A stretch of DNA of 8,322 bases from Gammaproteobacteria bacterium (GTDB taxonomy: Bacteria > Pseudomonadota > Gammaproteobacteria > Pseudomonadales > Azotimanducaceae), in assembly GCA_027293665.1 (NCBI GenBank), contig JAPUFN010000170.1:1-8322 (forward strand), read 5' to 3'. Below, piece after piece: positions 1 through 7,242 of the stretch (position 1 is its first letter; each line of letters opens with the position of its first letter). The translations under genes were made by a program, and so were the position numbers. The notes beneath the pieces are model-generated. The model searched no databases and had not been told where the DNA came from. It worked only from the letters and a program-made list of their open reading frames with translations.

Positions 1-545
1 ACACGGATCATTCTTATGACCAGATTCCAGCACTGGGTTCCATGCTCTATGCGCTGGAGATCCCCGCAGTCGGTGGTGACACGTTGTTTGCCAGCATGTA
101 TGCAGCCTATGACGCCTTGTCCGACGGGATGAAAAAAATGCTTCGCGGGTTGAACGCCGTGCATTCATCAAGGCACGTTTTCGGCGCAAAAGCCGATCGG
201 CCGTCTGATCTCAGCAGGCGTCTGGGCAATCCTGAGCTTGCCACCCAGGACGCCATTCACCCGGTCGTCATCCAACACCCCCGCAGTGGACGCCCGGCAC
301 TGTACGTGAACCCGGGATTTACAGTGTCCTTCGAAGGATGGACTGCCCAGGAGAGTGCCCCCCTGCTGCAGTTTCTCTACCAGCATGCCGCGCGGCCGGA
401 ATTCACCTATCGCTTCCACTGGCAGCCCGGCTCGCTTGCCTTCTGGGACAATCGTTGCACCTGGCACAATGCCATCAATGACTATCATGGTGAACGACGA
501 TTGTTGCATCGGATCACGCTCGATGGCGAAGCGCTGGCAGCCTGA
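1..545 (+). CDS. TauD/TfdA-family Fe(II)/2-oxoglutarate-dependent dioxygenase, 5'-truncated by window edge
   Basis: This is the C-terminal part of a cytoplasmic non-heme iron dioxygenase that would couple 2-oxoglutarate decarboxylation to hydroxylation of an organic substrate. The reading frame is open from the first full codon at position 3, so the gene starts outside the window and the ATG at 42 is internal. The first visible residues, Thr-Asp-His-Ser-Tyr, fit the end of the family's HxD iron motif; the bases 'ac' at 1-2 are compatible with the His codon CAC. The distal iron-binding His is at 465-467 (Trp-His-Asn-Ala), and Arg codons at 498-500 and 510-512 lie 11 and 15 residues further, the spacing of the 2-oxoglutarate-binding arginines of TauD. 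The core segment 'GGDTLFASMYAAYDAL' is typical of the family. The substrate is unknown; taurine is not implied. It probably forms an operon with the DMFase-like gene 47 bases downstream. Confidence 0.93.
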   Translation, partial: TDHSYDQIPALGSMLYALEIPAVGGDTLFASMYAAYDALSDGMKKMLRGLNAVHSSRHVFGAKADRPSDLSRRLGNPELATQDAIHPVVIQHPRSGRPALYVNPGFTVSFEGWTAQESAPLLQFLYQHAARPEFTYRFHWQPGSLAFWDNRCTWHNAINDYHGERRLLHRITLDGEALAA

Positions 546-592
546 CTTGTCTGGAAGCCATGCCCGGGTTGGACTGATTGAAGGAAAATAGG

Positions 593-2761
593 GTGTTCGA
601 AAAATCTCTGGTCGCGTACGTTGACCCCTGGTCCGTTGCCGCTGGTCAGACTCTGGCGGTGAAAGTCAGCAGTAGTATCACGGGCGATTATCTGGCCGAA
701 CTGGTAGAGCTTATCTGCGGTGACAATCGGCCACACGGTACGGGATTTCGCGAGCGTCTCATCGAGGCCGATTTCGCCGGGAGTTATCCGAGTCGCGAGC
801 AGGTGCTGCGAACAGGCTCCTATGCGGTAATACCCGGCTTGCCGGGTGCCGACCGGTTTAGTTTTTGCCTGTATTTCTACCCGACGACCCCCGCCACTCA
901 TCCACAGTCGATCGCCGCTGGTGGTGGCCTGTTGCTCGACATCATCGACGGCGTGATTGGCGTCGGCTTGGAGGGGAGCGAACGGTTGGTGGTACCGATG
1001 ACGCTACATCAATCGCGCTGGCACAAGGTGCTGGTGACGTATACCGGCAGTGAAGCCGGCGAGGCTGCGTTGTTGCAACTGTCCGTGGCGTCGATTGCTG
1101 GCGGTATCGGCGAATCGGACCGACACTGGAGGACTGCGGAGGTGCCGCTCGTGCAGTCGTCGCTGGTGGCTGGAGATTGGTTGCTTGCTGCCAGTATCGA
1201 AGACGATCAGGTCACAGCGGCGTTCAATGGCCGGATTGAAGCACCCCGATTGATTGGTGATGTTATCGACACAGCGACAGCCGACACGTTGCTTGCAGCG
1301 AGCGTGCCGGAGCATGCGAATCTGCTGGGTGCGTGGGACTTCGCGCTTGCCATGGGAACCGATCAGCTGAGAGACGTTTGCGGCGAGCATCACGGCACGA
1401 CGCTGCAGATGCCCACCCGCGCGGTGAAAGGCGCGCGCTGGGACGGTTCCGTGCAGCGATGGCAGGATGATCCCGCGCAGTATGGGGCGATTCATTTTCA
1501 TGAAGACGATCTCGCGGATGCGGGCTGGATGACGGACTTCGAATGGCAGATTCCAGCGGATCTCCCCAGTGGCGTGTATGCCGTAAAACTCACGCAGGGG
1601 AAGAGCGAGGATTACGTGCCGTTCTTTGTCAGGCCCGGGCCAGGCCAGAAAACGGCGCGGATCGTCTATCTTGCCGCCACGGCGACTTACCTTGCCTACG
1701 CAAACGAGCGGCTTGGATTCACCGGTGGAATATTCGGTGCACCTGAGCCGAAGAATGCCAGTCAGGCGTACCTGCTCGAACATCCGGAAGTCGGTTATTC
1801 GCTTTATGAATATCATTCAGACGGCAGTGGTGTGCATTACTCCTCACGCCTGCGGCCGATTCTCAATATGAAACCGAAAACGACGACCTGGTCATTCAAT
1901 GCGGACACGAATCTGACTAACTGGCTGCATCAGACGGGCGAACCGTTCGATGTAGTCACCGACGAAGATCTCCATCGCGAAGGCGAAAAACTGCTTGCAC
2001 CTTATGCCGTTGTTATCACAGGCACGCACCCGGAGTATTACTCCACGGCCATGCTCGATGGTGTATCGAACTGGCTGAACACGGGTGGGCGTCTGATGTA
2101 TATGGGTGGCAACGGGTTTTACTGGCGCATTGCCTACCATCCTGAAAATCCGGCAATTATAGAAGTACGGCGGGCGGAAGACGGAACCCGCGCCTGGATT
2201 GCCGAGCCCGGCGAGTACTACCACGCCTTCAACGGTGAATATGGCGGCTTGTGGCGCCGGCTGGGCCGGCCGCCCAACCAGTTGACGGGTATCGGCTTCG
2301 CGGCACAGGGCTTTGATGGTGGGACGTACTATCGTCTCGCCGCTGGAGCGCTTGATGAAAGGGTTGCCTTCATCATGGCCGGAGTTGAGCAATCTGATGT
2401 GATTGGCAACTACGGTTCGCAAGGCGGTGGTGCGGCGGGGGAGGAGATTGATCGACTCGATTTCGCGCTTGGCTCACCGCGTCACGCACTGTGCATCGCT
2501 TCGTCGGAAAATCATCGTCCCGGCATGTTGCGCGTCAAGGAAGAATTTCACATGACGAATCCGCAACTGCAGGATCGCCACGTGCGCGCGGACATGGTGT
2601 TTTTCGAGACACCATCAGGCGGTGCGGTGTTCAGTACCGGCTCAATTTCCTACGCCGGGGCAATTGCGCACAACGCCTTCGACAATGATATCGCACGAAT
2701 GACGAACAATGTCCTGCAGCGGTTCCTCGACACAACACGGTTTGAGTACCCGAGCGACTAG
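593..2761 (+). CDS. N,N-dimethylformamidase large (beta) subunit-like protein
   Basis: This protein of about 722 residues resembles the large subunit of N,N-dimethylformamidase, an iron enzyme that hydrolyses dimethylformamide to dimethylamine and formate. An N-terminal beta region is followed by a LamG/lectin-like segment at about 89-265 ('FSFCLYFYP' to 'LLGAWDFA'), a beta linker ending 'VPFFVRPG' near 342-349, and a C-terminal alpha/beta domain with 'GTHPEYYS' (477-484), 'GGRLMYMGGNGFYWR' and 'FNGEYGGLW' (about 546-553). The Paracoccus enzyme binds iron through two Tyr and one carboxylate. Tyr482/483 and Glu549 lie in conserved-looking motifs and are candidates, but I cannot align them to the published ligands. 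I chose GTG at 593 because AAGGA at 581-585 sits 7 bases upstream; TTG at 578 in the same frame has no good ribosome site and would add five residues. No small-subunit gene (about 130 residues in DMFase) is visible. The real substrate may be another amide. Confidence 0.85.
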   Translation: MFEKSLVAYVDPWSVAAGQTLAVKVSSSITGDYLAELVELICGDNRPHGTGFRERLIEADFAGSYPSREQVLRTGSYAVIPGLPGADRFSFCLYFYPTTPATHPQSIAAGGGLLLDIIDGVIGVGLEGSERLVVPMTLHQSRWHKVLVTYTGSEAGEAALLQLSVASIAGGIGESDRHWRTAEVPLVQSSLVAGDWLLAASIEDDQVTAAFNGRIEAPRLIGDVIDTATADTLLAASVPEHANLLGAWDFALAMGTDQLRDVCGEHHGTTLQMPTRAVKGARWDGSVQRWQDDPAQYGAIHFHEDDLADAGWMTDFEWQIPADLPSGVYAVKLTQGKSEDYVPFFVRPGPGQKTARIVYLAATATYLAYANERLGFTGGIFGAPEPKNASQAYLLEHPEVGYSLYEYHSDGSGVHYSSRLRPILNMKPKTTTWSFNADTNLTNWLHQTGEPFDVVTDEDLHREGEKLLAPYAVVITGTHPEYYSTAMLDGVSNWLNTGGRLMYMGGNGFYWRIAYHPENPAIIEVRRAEDGTRAWIAEPGEYYHAFNGEYGGLWRRLGRPPNQLTGIGFAAQGFDGGTYYRLAAGALDERVAFIMAGVEQSDVIGNYGSQGGGAAGEEIDRLDFALGSPRHALCIASSENHRPGMLRVKEEFHMTNPQLQDRHVRADMVFFETPSGGAVFSTGSISYAGAIAHNAFDNDIARMTNNVLQRFLDTTRFEYPSD

Positions 2762-2790
2762 CAGCGTGGGGCGCATTAAACGCTGCGCTT
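2761..2790 (+). terminator. Possible weak terminator hairpin between convergent genes
   Basis: In the 42-base gap between the convergent DMFase-like and acetoacetyl-CoA synthetase genes, GCAGCGT (2761-2767) and ACGCTGC (2780-2786) form a perfect 7-bp stem with a 12-base loop. Only a short, interrupted T tract (GCTTTCG) follows on the plus strand and none on the minus strand. The location suits a terminator, but the signal is weak and could be chance. Confidence 0.3.
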
Positions 2791-2803
2791 TCGCAACAGG
2801 CTG

Positions 2804-4774
2804 TCAGTCGGTTAACTCCTGGAGATCTTGAAACTGCTCGAGCGCTTCCGCGTTTGCCAGGGCGGAGGTGTTTTTGACCGGTCGACCGTGGATGGTGTCG
2901 CGAACTGCCAGCTCGACAATTTTGCCGCTCCGGGTGCGTGGGATGTCGGAGACTTCGAGAATCTTTGCAGGTACGTGTCGTGGTGAGGCGTTCTCTCTGA
3001 TGCGTTGCCTGATGTCGAGCATGACTTTTTCATCCAGCGAAAACCCTTCCTGCATGACCACGAACAGGATCACGCGCGTATCGCCATCCCATTCCTGGCC
3101 GACACAAATCGACTCGAGGACTGCATCGATCTGTTCGACCTGGCGGTAGATTTCGGCGGTGCCGATTCTGACACCGCCGGGATTTAGAACCGCATCGCTC
3201 CGGCCGTGTATTACGAAACCACCGTGCTCAGTGATCTCGGCAAAGTCACCGTGTGCCCAGACTCCGTTGAAACGATGGAAGTAGGCGTCGAGAAATTTCT
3301 CGTTGTCAGCATCCTTCCAGAATCCGATGGGACAGGATGGAAAGGCCAGCGTGCACACGAGTTCTCCCTTTTCGCGCTTTACGGAATGTCCGGCCTCGTC
3401 GAAGACATCGACGGCCATCCCCAGTCCTGCGCACTGTATTTCGCCCGCCCAAACGGGTGCCATAGGGTTGCCCAGCACAAAACAGGAAATCAGATCGGTG
3501 CCACCGGACATCGATGCGAGATGCAGGTCGGGTTTGATATGCCGGTAGACGAAGCGGAAGCCTTCCTGCGCCAGCGGTGAACCGGTGGAGAGCAGGCAAC
3601 GCATGTTCTCGAGATTGTGCGTCTTGCGAGGCTCGAGGCCCGCTTTTTCTATGGCGGAAAGATATTTAGCGCTCACCCCGAAGATGGTCACCCGTTCGCG
3701 CTCGACAATATCCAGCAACGCCTGTGGACCCGGATGAAAAGGTGAGCCATCAAACAGGACGACAGTCGCGCCACTCGCCAGTGAACTCACCAGCCAGTTC
3801 CACATCATCCAACCACACGTGGTGAAAAAGAAAATTGTATCGTCACGCTTGAGGTCGACGTGCAGCTGATGTTCTTTCAGATGTTGTATGAGCGTGCCAC
3901 CAATGCCATGGACAATGCATTTTGGTTTACCGGTCGTACCGGAGGAATACATGATGTAGAGAGGGTCATCGAAAGCGCGTTGTTCGAAATCGAGCGTGGT
4001 TGTGGGTTGTTGGAGGATGCTGCTGAAGCGGATACTTTCTGCCGTGTCGGGAAACCTGTTATCGCGAAGTCCATCCACCCAGATTACCTGGTTGATCGAT
4101 GGTACTTGCGCGGTGATTTCGTTGACGTTGTCGATGATAGAGATTTCTTTGCCGTTGTAGGTGTAGCCGTTACAAGCGAATAGAATTTTCGGCTCGATCT
4201 GGCCAAACCGATCCAGCGCGCCAGCGACGCCAAAATCCGGTGAACAGGACGACCAGACAGCGCCGAGGCTGGTGGTCGCCAGCATGGCGATTACGGTTTC
4301 GGCGATATTCGGTAGCCAGCCGACGACTCGGTCGGCGGGGCCGATGCCCTTGGATTTGAGGTGGCCGGCGACCGCAGCTGTCTGGGCAAACAATTCTGCA
4401 AAGGTCAGTTCCCGACGCTCGCCGGTTTCGAGAATGCAGATGAGTGCCGTTCGATCATCGCGAAAGCGCAGGAGGTTCTCTGCAAAGTTCAGGCGTGCGT
4501 TCGGGAACCAGCGGGCGCCCGGAAAAAGCTGCAAGTCGGCAACAGTCTGCGCGGGAGACTGGCTGGCCTGAATCCGAGTGAAGTCCCAGACCAACTGCCA
4601 GAATGCTGCGGGCTGATTGATCGACCAGCGGTGGAGATCTTCATATTCGCTCAGGTCGTGGCCACTGAGTGTCGTGGCGGCGCTGCTAAAACGGGCCAGC
4701 TGGGTCGCGGCAGCGGTTTCCCGCGACGGTCGCCAGGCGGGTTCGTCGCGCGTGCCACGATTCGTTGTGGTCAT
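2804..4774 (-). CDS. aacS: Acetoacetyl-CoA synthetase (acetoacetate-CoA ligase)
   Basis: This is a 656-residue cytoplasmic member of the ANL adenylating enzyme superfamily that makes acetoacetyl-CoA from acetoacetate, ATP and CoA. The length matches the usual 650 or so. The N-terminal acetyl-CoA-synthetase-like cap ('WQLVWDFTRIQASQSP', 'WFPNARLNFAENLLR') is characteristic of the acetoacetate branch. The AMP-binding loop 'YSSGTTGKPK' covers about 276-285, 'TTCGWMMWNWLVSSLASGA' is the family-typical core, and the C-terminal 'PRTRSGKIVE' carries the catalytic Lys at about 618. The protein ends with the common tail 'GRPVKNTSALANAEALE'. It starts at ATG 4774 with a weak ribosome site (CGGA). It lies 36 bases downstream of the SDR gene on the same strand and is likely co-transcribed. 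Its product would feed thiolase and central metabolism, for instance from ketone bodies or from a catabolic pathway that releases acetoacetate. No frame disruption is visible. Confidence 0.93.
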   Translation of the reverse strand: MTTTNRGTRDEPAWRPSRETAAATQLARFSSAATTLSGHDLSEYEDLHRWSINQPAAFWQLVWDFTRIQASQSPAQTVADLQLFPGARWFPNARLNFAENLLRFRDDRTALICILETGERRELTFAELFAQTAAVAGHLKSKGIGPADRVVGWLPNIAETVIAMLATTSLGAVWSSCSPDFGVAGALDRFGQIEPKILFACNGYTYNGKEISIIDNVNEITAQVPSINQVIWVDGLRDNRFPDTAESIRFSSILQQPTTTLDFEQRAFDDPLYIMYSSGTTGKPKCIVHGIGGTLIQHLKEHQLHVDLKRDDTIFFFTTCGWMMWNWLVSSLASGATVVLFDGSPFHPGPQALLDIVERERVTIFGVSAKYLSAIEKAGLEPRKTHNLENMRCLLSTGSPLAQEGFRFVYRHIKPDLHLASMSGGTDLISCFVLGNPMAPVWAGEIQCAGLGMAVDVFDEAGHSVKREKGELVCTLAFPSCPIGFWKDADNEKFLDAYFHRFNGVWAHGDFAEITEHGGFVIHGRSDAVLNPGGVRIGTAEIYRQVEQIDAVLESICVGQEWDGDTRVILFVVMQEGFSLDEKVMLDIRQRIRENASPRHVPAKILEVSDIPRTRSGKIVELAVRDTIHGRPVKNTSALANAEALEQFQDLQELTD

Positions 4775-4810
4775 GAATTTTCCGGATGCTGGATTCCGCT
4801 GCTAATTCTG

Positions 4811-5581
4811 CTAGAGGGAGGCACAGATGTGTCCGCCGTCCACGACCAGGATTGAACCGTTCATGTATTTCGACGCTTCACTGGCAAGCAGCAGGAGCGG
4901 GCCGTCGAGATCGTCAAACTCGCCAAACCGCCGCAGCGGAATGCGATTCATGAACTCCGGGGCCTGTTCACTTTCTAAAAGCAGGCGACTGACGTCCGTC
5001 AGAATATAGCCGGGTGCCAGCGCATTGACCCGGATGCCATACCTCGGTGCCTCCAGCGCCAGTACTTCAGTCATACGCGTCAAGCCGCCTTTGGATACTG
5101 CGTAGGGAAACTGACCTTTGATTGTGCGAGTGTCGGTAATAGATGAAACGTTGATGATGTTGCCCGATGACTGTTTGTTCGCAACCACGCGCTCCGTGTA
5201 GAACCTCGCCATCAGCCAGGCGCTTTTCAGATTTGTGTCTATGACCGAATCCCAGTCGTCCTCGTCGATCATCATGTAGGTCTTTGCGCCGGCTTCGATA
5301 CCGGCGTTGTTCACGAGGACGTCGATGGGACCAAAGGCAGATTCTGCGGCGGCAAGGAACGATTTCATGCTGTCGGTATCACGGACGTCGAGCGAAGCAC
5401 ACATCGCACTGCCGCCGTTGCCGTTGATCTCGTCGACGCGTGCCTGGAGTTTGTCCTGGCGTCGCGCACCCAGTGACACTTTTGCGCCGGCTGCGGCCAG
5501 GACTCCGGCAAAGTGGTGGCCGAAGCCGGATGAGGCGCCGGTCACTACGGCGTGTTTGTTTTCCAGATTGAATAAATCCAC
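4811..5581 (-). CDS. SDR-family NAD(P)-dependent oxidoreductase
   Basis: This is a classical short-chain dehydrogenase of about 256 residues, interconverting a hydroxyl and a carbonyl group with a nicotinamide cofactor. Counting from the GTG start, the Rossmann motif TGASSGFG is at 14-21, NNAG at 91-94, the structural Asn at 117, and the catalytic Ser147, Tyr160 and Lys164 (YAVSK) are all present. Two arginines after the second strand ('GARRQDKL') favour NADP(H), by family knowledge. The C-terminal 'GSILVVDGGHICASL' is a usual FabG-like end. I chose GTG at 5581 because GGGGAG lies 5 bases upstream and it puts the Rossmann fold at the normal distance from the N terminus; TTG at 5596 in the same frame would add five residues. 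The gene leads a two-gene operon with acetoacetyl-CoA synthetase. A 3-hydroxyacid/3-ketoacid substrate is tempting from context, but the sequence does not show the hallmarks of 3-hydroxybutyrate dehydrogenase that I know, so the substrate is open. Confidence 0.9.
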   Translation of the reverse strand: MDLFNLENKHAVVTGASSGFGHHFAGVLAAAGAKVSLGARRQDKLQARVDEINGNGGSAMCASLDVRDTDSMKSFLAAAESAFGPIDVLVNNAGIEAGAKTYMMIDEDDWDSVIDTNLKSAWLMARFYTERVVANKQSSGNIINVSSITDTRTIKGQFPYAVSKGGLTRMTEVLALEAPRYGIRVNALAPGYILTDVSRLLLESEQAPEFMNRIPLRRFGEFDDLDGPLLLLASEASKYMNGSILVVDGGHICASL

Positions 5582-5664
5582 GAGGTCTCCCCACAACGTG
5601 ACACGACAGATGGCATCCTAACCAGTCCGCGGGGTCCAGACCAGCCAGTGATGAAGCGGGGTGT

Positions 5665-5690
5665 GCCACAGCGAGTGTGGCGGGTGGCGG
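5665..5690. repeat. Small inverted repeat and 7-bp tandem repeat downstream of the diguanylate cyclase gene
   Basis: GCCACA (5665-5670) and TGTGGC (5676-5681) form a perfect 6-bp hairpin with the 5-base loop GCGAG. The overlapping GTGGCGG is repeated exactly in tandem at 5677-5683 and 5684-5690, immediately beside the cyclase stop codon. There is no U tract on the cyclase transcript, so it is not a canonical intrinsic terminator. It may still be a transcript-end structure or chance. Confidence 0.3.
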
Positions 5691-6479
5691 TTAGCTCGGC
5701 GTACTCATGGCGGGAGAACTGTGCGGGTCCCCCGGCGGTACATCAGCATGCGGAATGATCCTGTTACGCCCGGCATCTTTCGCGGCATAGAGCGCGTCAT
5801 CTGCCGCTTTGAACAACGCGTTCATGTCGTAGCTGATTGTGGTGTCAGCGACCCCACAACTGACCGACATTTCGATAATTTTGTTGTCGAACAGCATTGG
5901 CTGCGTGGATATTCTTTCCAGGATTCTCTTAGCCAGCGGGCATGCGGTTTCTTCGGTCATTCCAGGAAGGAGAATTGCGAACTCCTCGCCGCCGAGTCGG
6001 CAGGTGAAGTCGTCTTTTCTGACGCAGCTGGAAATTCTTTCTGCGATGAACTGTAGTGCTGCGTCACCGGTTGCGTGACCATAGGTGTCGTTGAGTTGCT
6101 TGAAGTAATCGGCATCGATGACCAGCAGCGCGATGGATCCGCCCGCCGTTTCAGCCTCGGCCAGAATCTGATTTGCGCTGGCAAAGAAAGAGCGTCGGTT
6201 GATGAGACCCGTCAATTCGTCGGTGTTTGCAAGGCGCCGCAGATTGGTGTGCGCGTGTGATAGTTCCAGCCCTGTGCGGGCCATGACGTAGGTGGTCGGG
6301 GCAGCGATGATTGCGGGAATTGCCGCGCCCAGGTAAAAGAGATTGGGTACGTTGAAGGCCGCAGGACCAAAAAACATTAAGATAGCCACGAGTGACATCT
6401 CCGTCACGAGCACGGCGAAACCCGTGACACCGACGCAAACCACGAATAGCTGAAACTGAGAAGTTATCTTTACACGCAA
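5691..6479 (-). CDS. Membrane-anchored diguanylate cyclase (GGDEF domain)
   Basis: The protein of 262 residues would condense two GTP to cyclic di-GMP. Two hydrophobic stretches, about 11-37 and 47-67, predict two membrane helices and no large sensor domain. A short linker leads to a GGDEF domain at about 80-245, with 'TDELTGLINRR', the metal-binding 'DADYFKQLNDTYGH' and an active-site GGEEF at 163-167. Arg154-Lys-Asp-Asp157 sits five residues before it and matches the RxxD product-inhibition site, so the enzyme is predicted active and feedback-inhibited. A Pro- and Ser-rich tail of about 15 residues follows. The start is uncertain: TTG at 6479 has an AAGGGA about 11 bases upstream, and the frame stays open further upstream without an ATG, GTG or TTG that I found. 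It is transcribed divergently from the nitroreductase and lies about 110 bases before the SDR start, so it may be a single-gene unit or drive part of the downstream operon. Confidence 0.88.
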   Translation of the reverse strand: MRVKITSQFQLFVVCVGVTGFAVLVTEMSLVAILMFFGPAAFNVPNLFYLGAAIPAIIAAPTTYVMARTGLELSHAHTNLRRLANTDELTGLINRRSFFASANQILAEAETAGGSIALLVIDADYFKQLNDTYGHATGDAALQFIAERISSCVRKDDFTCRLGGEEFAILLPGMTEETACPLAKRILERISTQPMLFDNKIIEMSVSCGVADTTISYDMNALFKAADDALYAAKDAGRNRIIPHADVPPGDPHSSPAMSTPS

Positions 6480-6537
6480 CGTGCTGGGTTTCCCTTCCGC
6501 TCGGCAGTCATGTTGCCGCAGAGACTGGTCGCAGAAT

Positions 6538-6571
6538 GTGACAGCAGTCGCAAGAAGATCAGTTAAGATAT
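6538..6571 (+). promoter_or_regulatory. Weak candidate sigma-70 promoter for the nitroreductase operon
   Basis: The 123-base divergent gap between the cyclase and nitroreductase genes must hold promoters for both directions. On the plus strand GTGACA (6538-6543) matches the -35 consensus at five of six positions, and TAAGAT (6564-6569) is a fair -10, but the 20-base spacer is longer than the usual 16-18. No clear operator palindrome was seen. This is only a candidate. Confidence 0.2.
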
Positions 6572-6602
6572 CCCATAGAGCGCAACAGGGGGTAAGCCAG
6601 CA

Positions 6603-7241
6603 ATGTCTGACGAGACGGATACGGAACTGTTTGAAGTCATGTACAACTGCCGCGCCATGCGGCGGCTGAAACCCGATCCGGTTCCCGAGGCGCTGCTGAC
6701 CCGGTTGATCGAAGCTGGCAATCAGGCACCCAGTGGCTCCAACCGGCAGGGTGCACGCTGGATTGTCGTGCAGGATTCCGAGCAGAAATCAAAGCTGGCT
6801 GCACTCAATAAGAAAGCAGTCGATGCCTACGTCGGCCCGCAATCCGGCCGGCCATCGGAGTTGCCCCATCAGTCGACCGAAAAGCGTCAGCGGATGCTGC
6901 AGGCTGTGCTGTGGCAAGCTGAACATCTGGCGGAGATACCGGCACTGATCATTGCGTGTCACCAGTTCGATACGCCGGTCTCGGCGGGTGAGGCGGCTCG
7001 CGCCGCCGGGTCGGTCTGGCCGGGTATCCAGAATCTATTGCTGGCAGCCCGTGCGCTGGGCCTGGGTGCGGCGCCTACCACGCTCGGCCTCGTCGACCGC
7101 GATGCGGCGAAGGAGGTGCTGCAGCTGCCGCCGGATATGGAGGCATTCTGCTTGATTCCAGTGGGCTATCCGATGGGCAACTTTGGTCCTGTCACTCGCC
7201 AGCCCGTTGCGGAAACACTGCGTTGGGATCGCTGGACTTGA
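6603..7241 (+). CDS. Nitroreductase-family FMN-dependent oxidoreductase
   Basis: This 212-residue cytoplasmic flavoprotein belongs to the nitroreductase superfamily, which uses NAD(P)H and FMN to reduce nitro groups, enones, halogenated aromatics or other acceptors. The N-terminal 'CRAMRRLKPDPVP' (16-28) carries the FMN-phosphate-binding arginines at 17 and 20/21, 'APSGSNRQ' (42-49) is the second flavin motif, and 'LGLGAAPTT' (152-160) is the late flavin-binding loop. The length fits the family. It starts at ATG 6603 with a G-rich ribosome site (GGGGGT, 6588-6593) about 9 bases upstream. The Arg-Ala-Met-Arg-Arg-Leu variant resembles a subgroup that I recall from actinobacterial and sphingomonad catabolic genomes; that is memory, not a search. 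It heads a tightly packed operon, with the next ATG 1 base after its stop. The substrate is unknown, and the neighbours suggest a role in catabolism of a cyclic or xenobiotic compound rather than nitro reduction as such. Confidence 0.9.
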   Translation: MSDETDTELFEVMYNCRAMRRLKPDPVPEALLTRLIEAGNQAPSGSNRQGARWIVVQDSEQKSKLAALNKKAVDAYVGPQSGRPSELPHQSTEKRQRMLQAVLWQAEHLAEIPALIIACHQFDTPVSAGEAARAAGSVWPGIQNLLLAARALGLGAAPTTLGLVDRDAAKEVLQLPPDMEAFCLIPVGYPMGNFGPVTRQPVAETLRWDRWT

Positions 7242-7242
7242 T

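Noticed and set aside
1..545. Naming the dioxygenase as taurine dioxygenase or 2,4-D dioxygenase
   Set aside because: Only iron and 2-oxoglutarate ligands are conserved in view; these are family-wide and do not fix the substrate.
1004..1816. A long open frame on the minus strand (270 codons), and another at 1892-2422
   Set aside because: Both lie wholly antisense to the DMFase-like gene, have no family resemblance and show the low-complexity Arg/His/Pro-rich composition of antisense shadows.
3206..3580. Plus-strand open frames within 2868-4855
   Set aside because: They are antisense to acetoacetyl-CoA synthetase or to its junction with the SDR; none has recognisable motifs or a convincing ribosome site.
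4811..5581. Naming the SDR as 3-hydroxybutyrate dehydrogenase because it sits beside acetoacetyl-CoA synthetase
   Set aside because: The context is suggestive, but the sequence lacks the features I associate with that enzyme and has an NADP-type arginine pair, so only the family name is supported.
7183..7242. Longer N terminus for the SnoaL-like protein from ATG 7183
   Set aside because: It would overlap the nitroreductase by 59 bases, whereas ATG 7243 gives the usual family N terminus and tight operon spacing.
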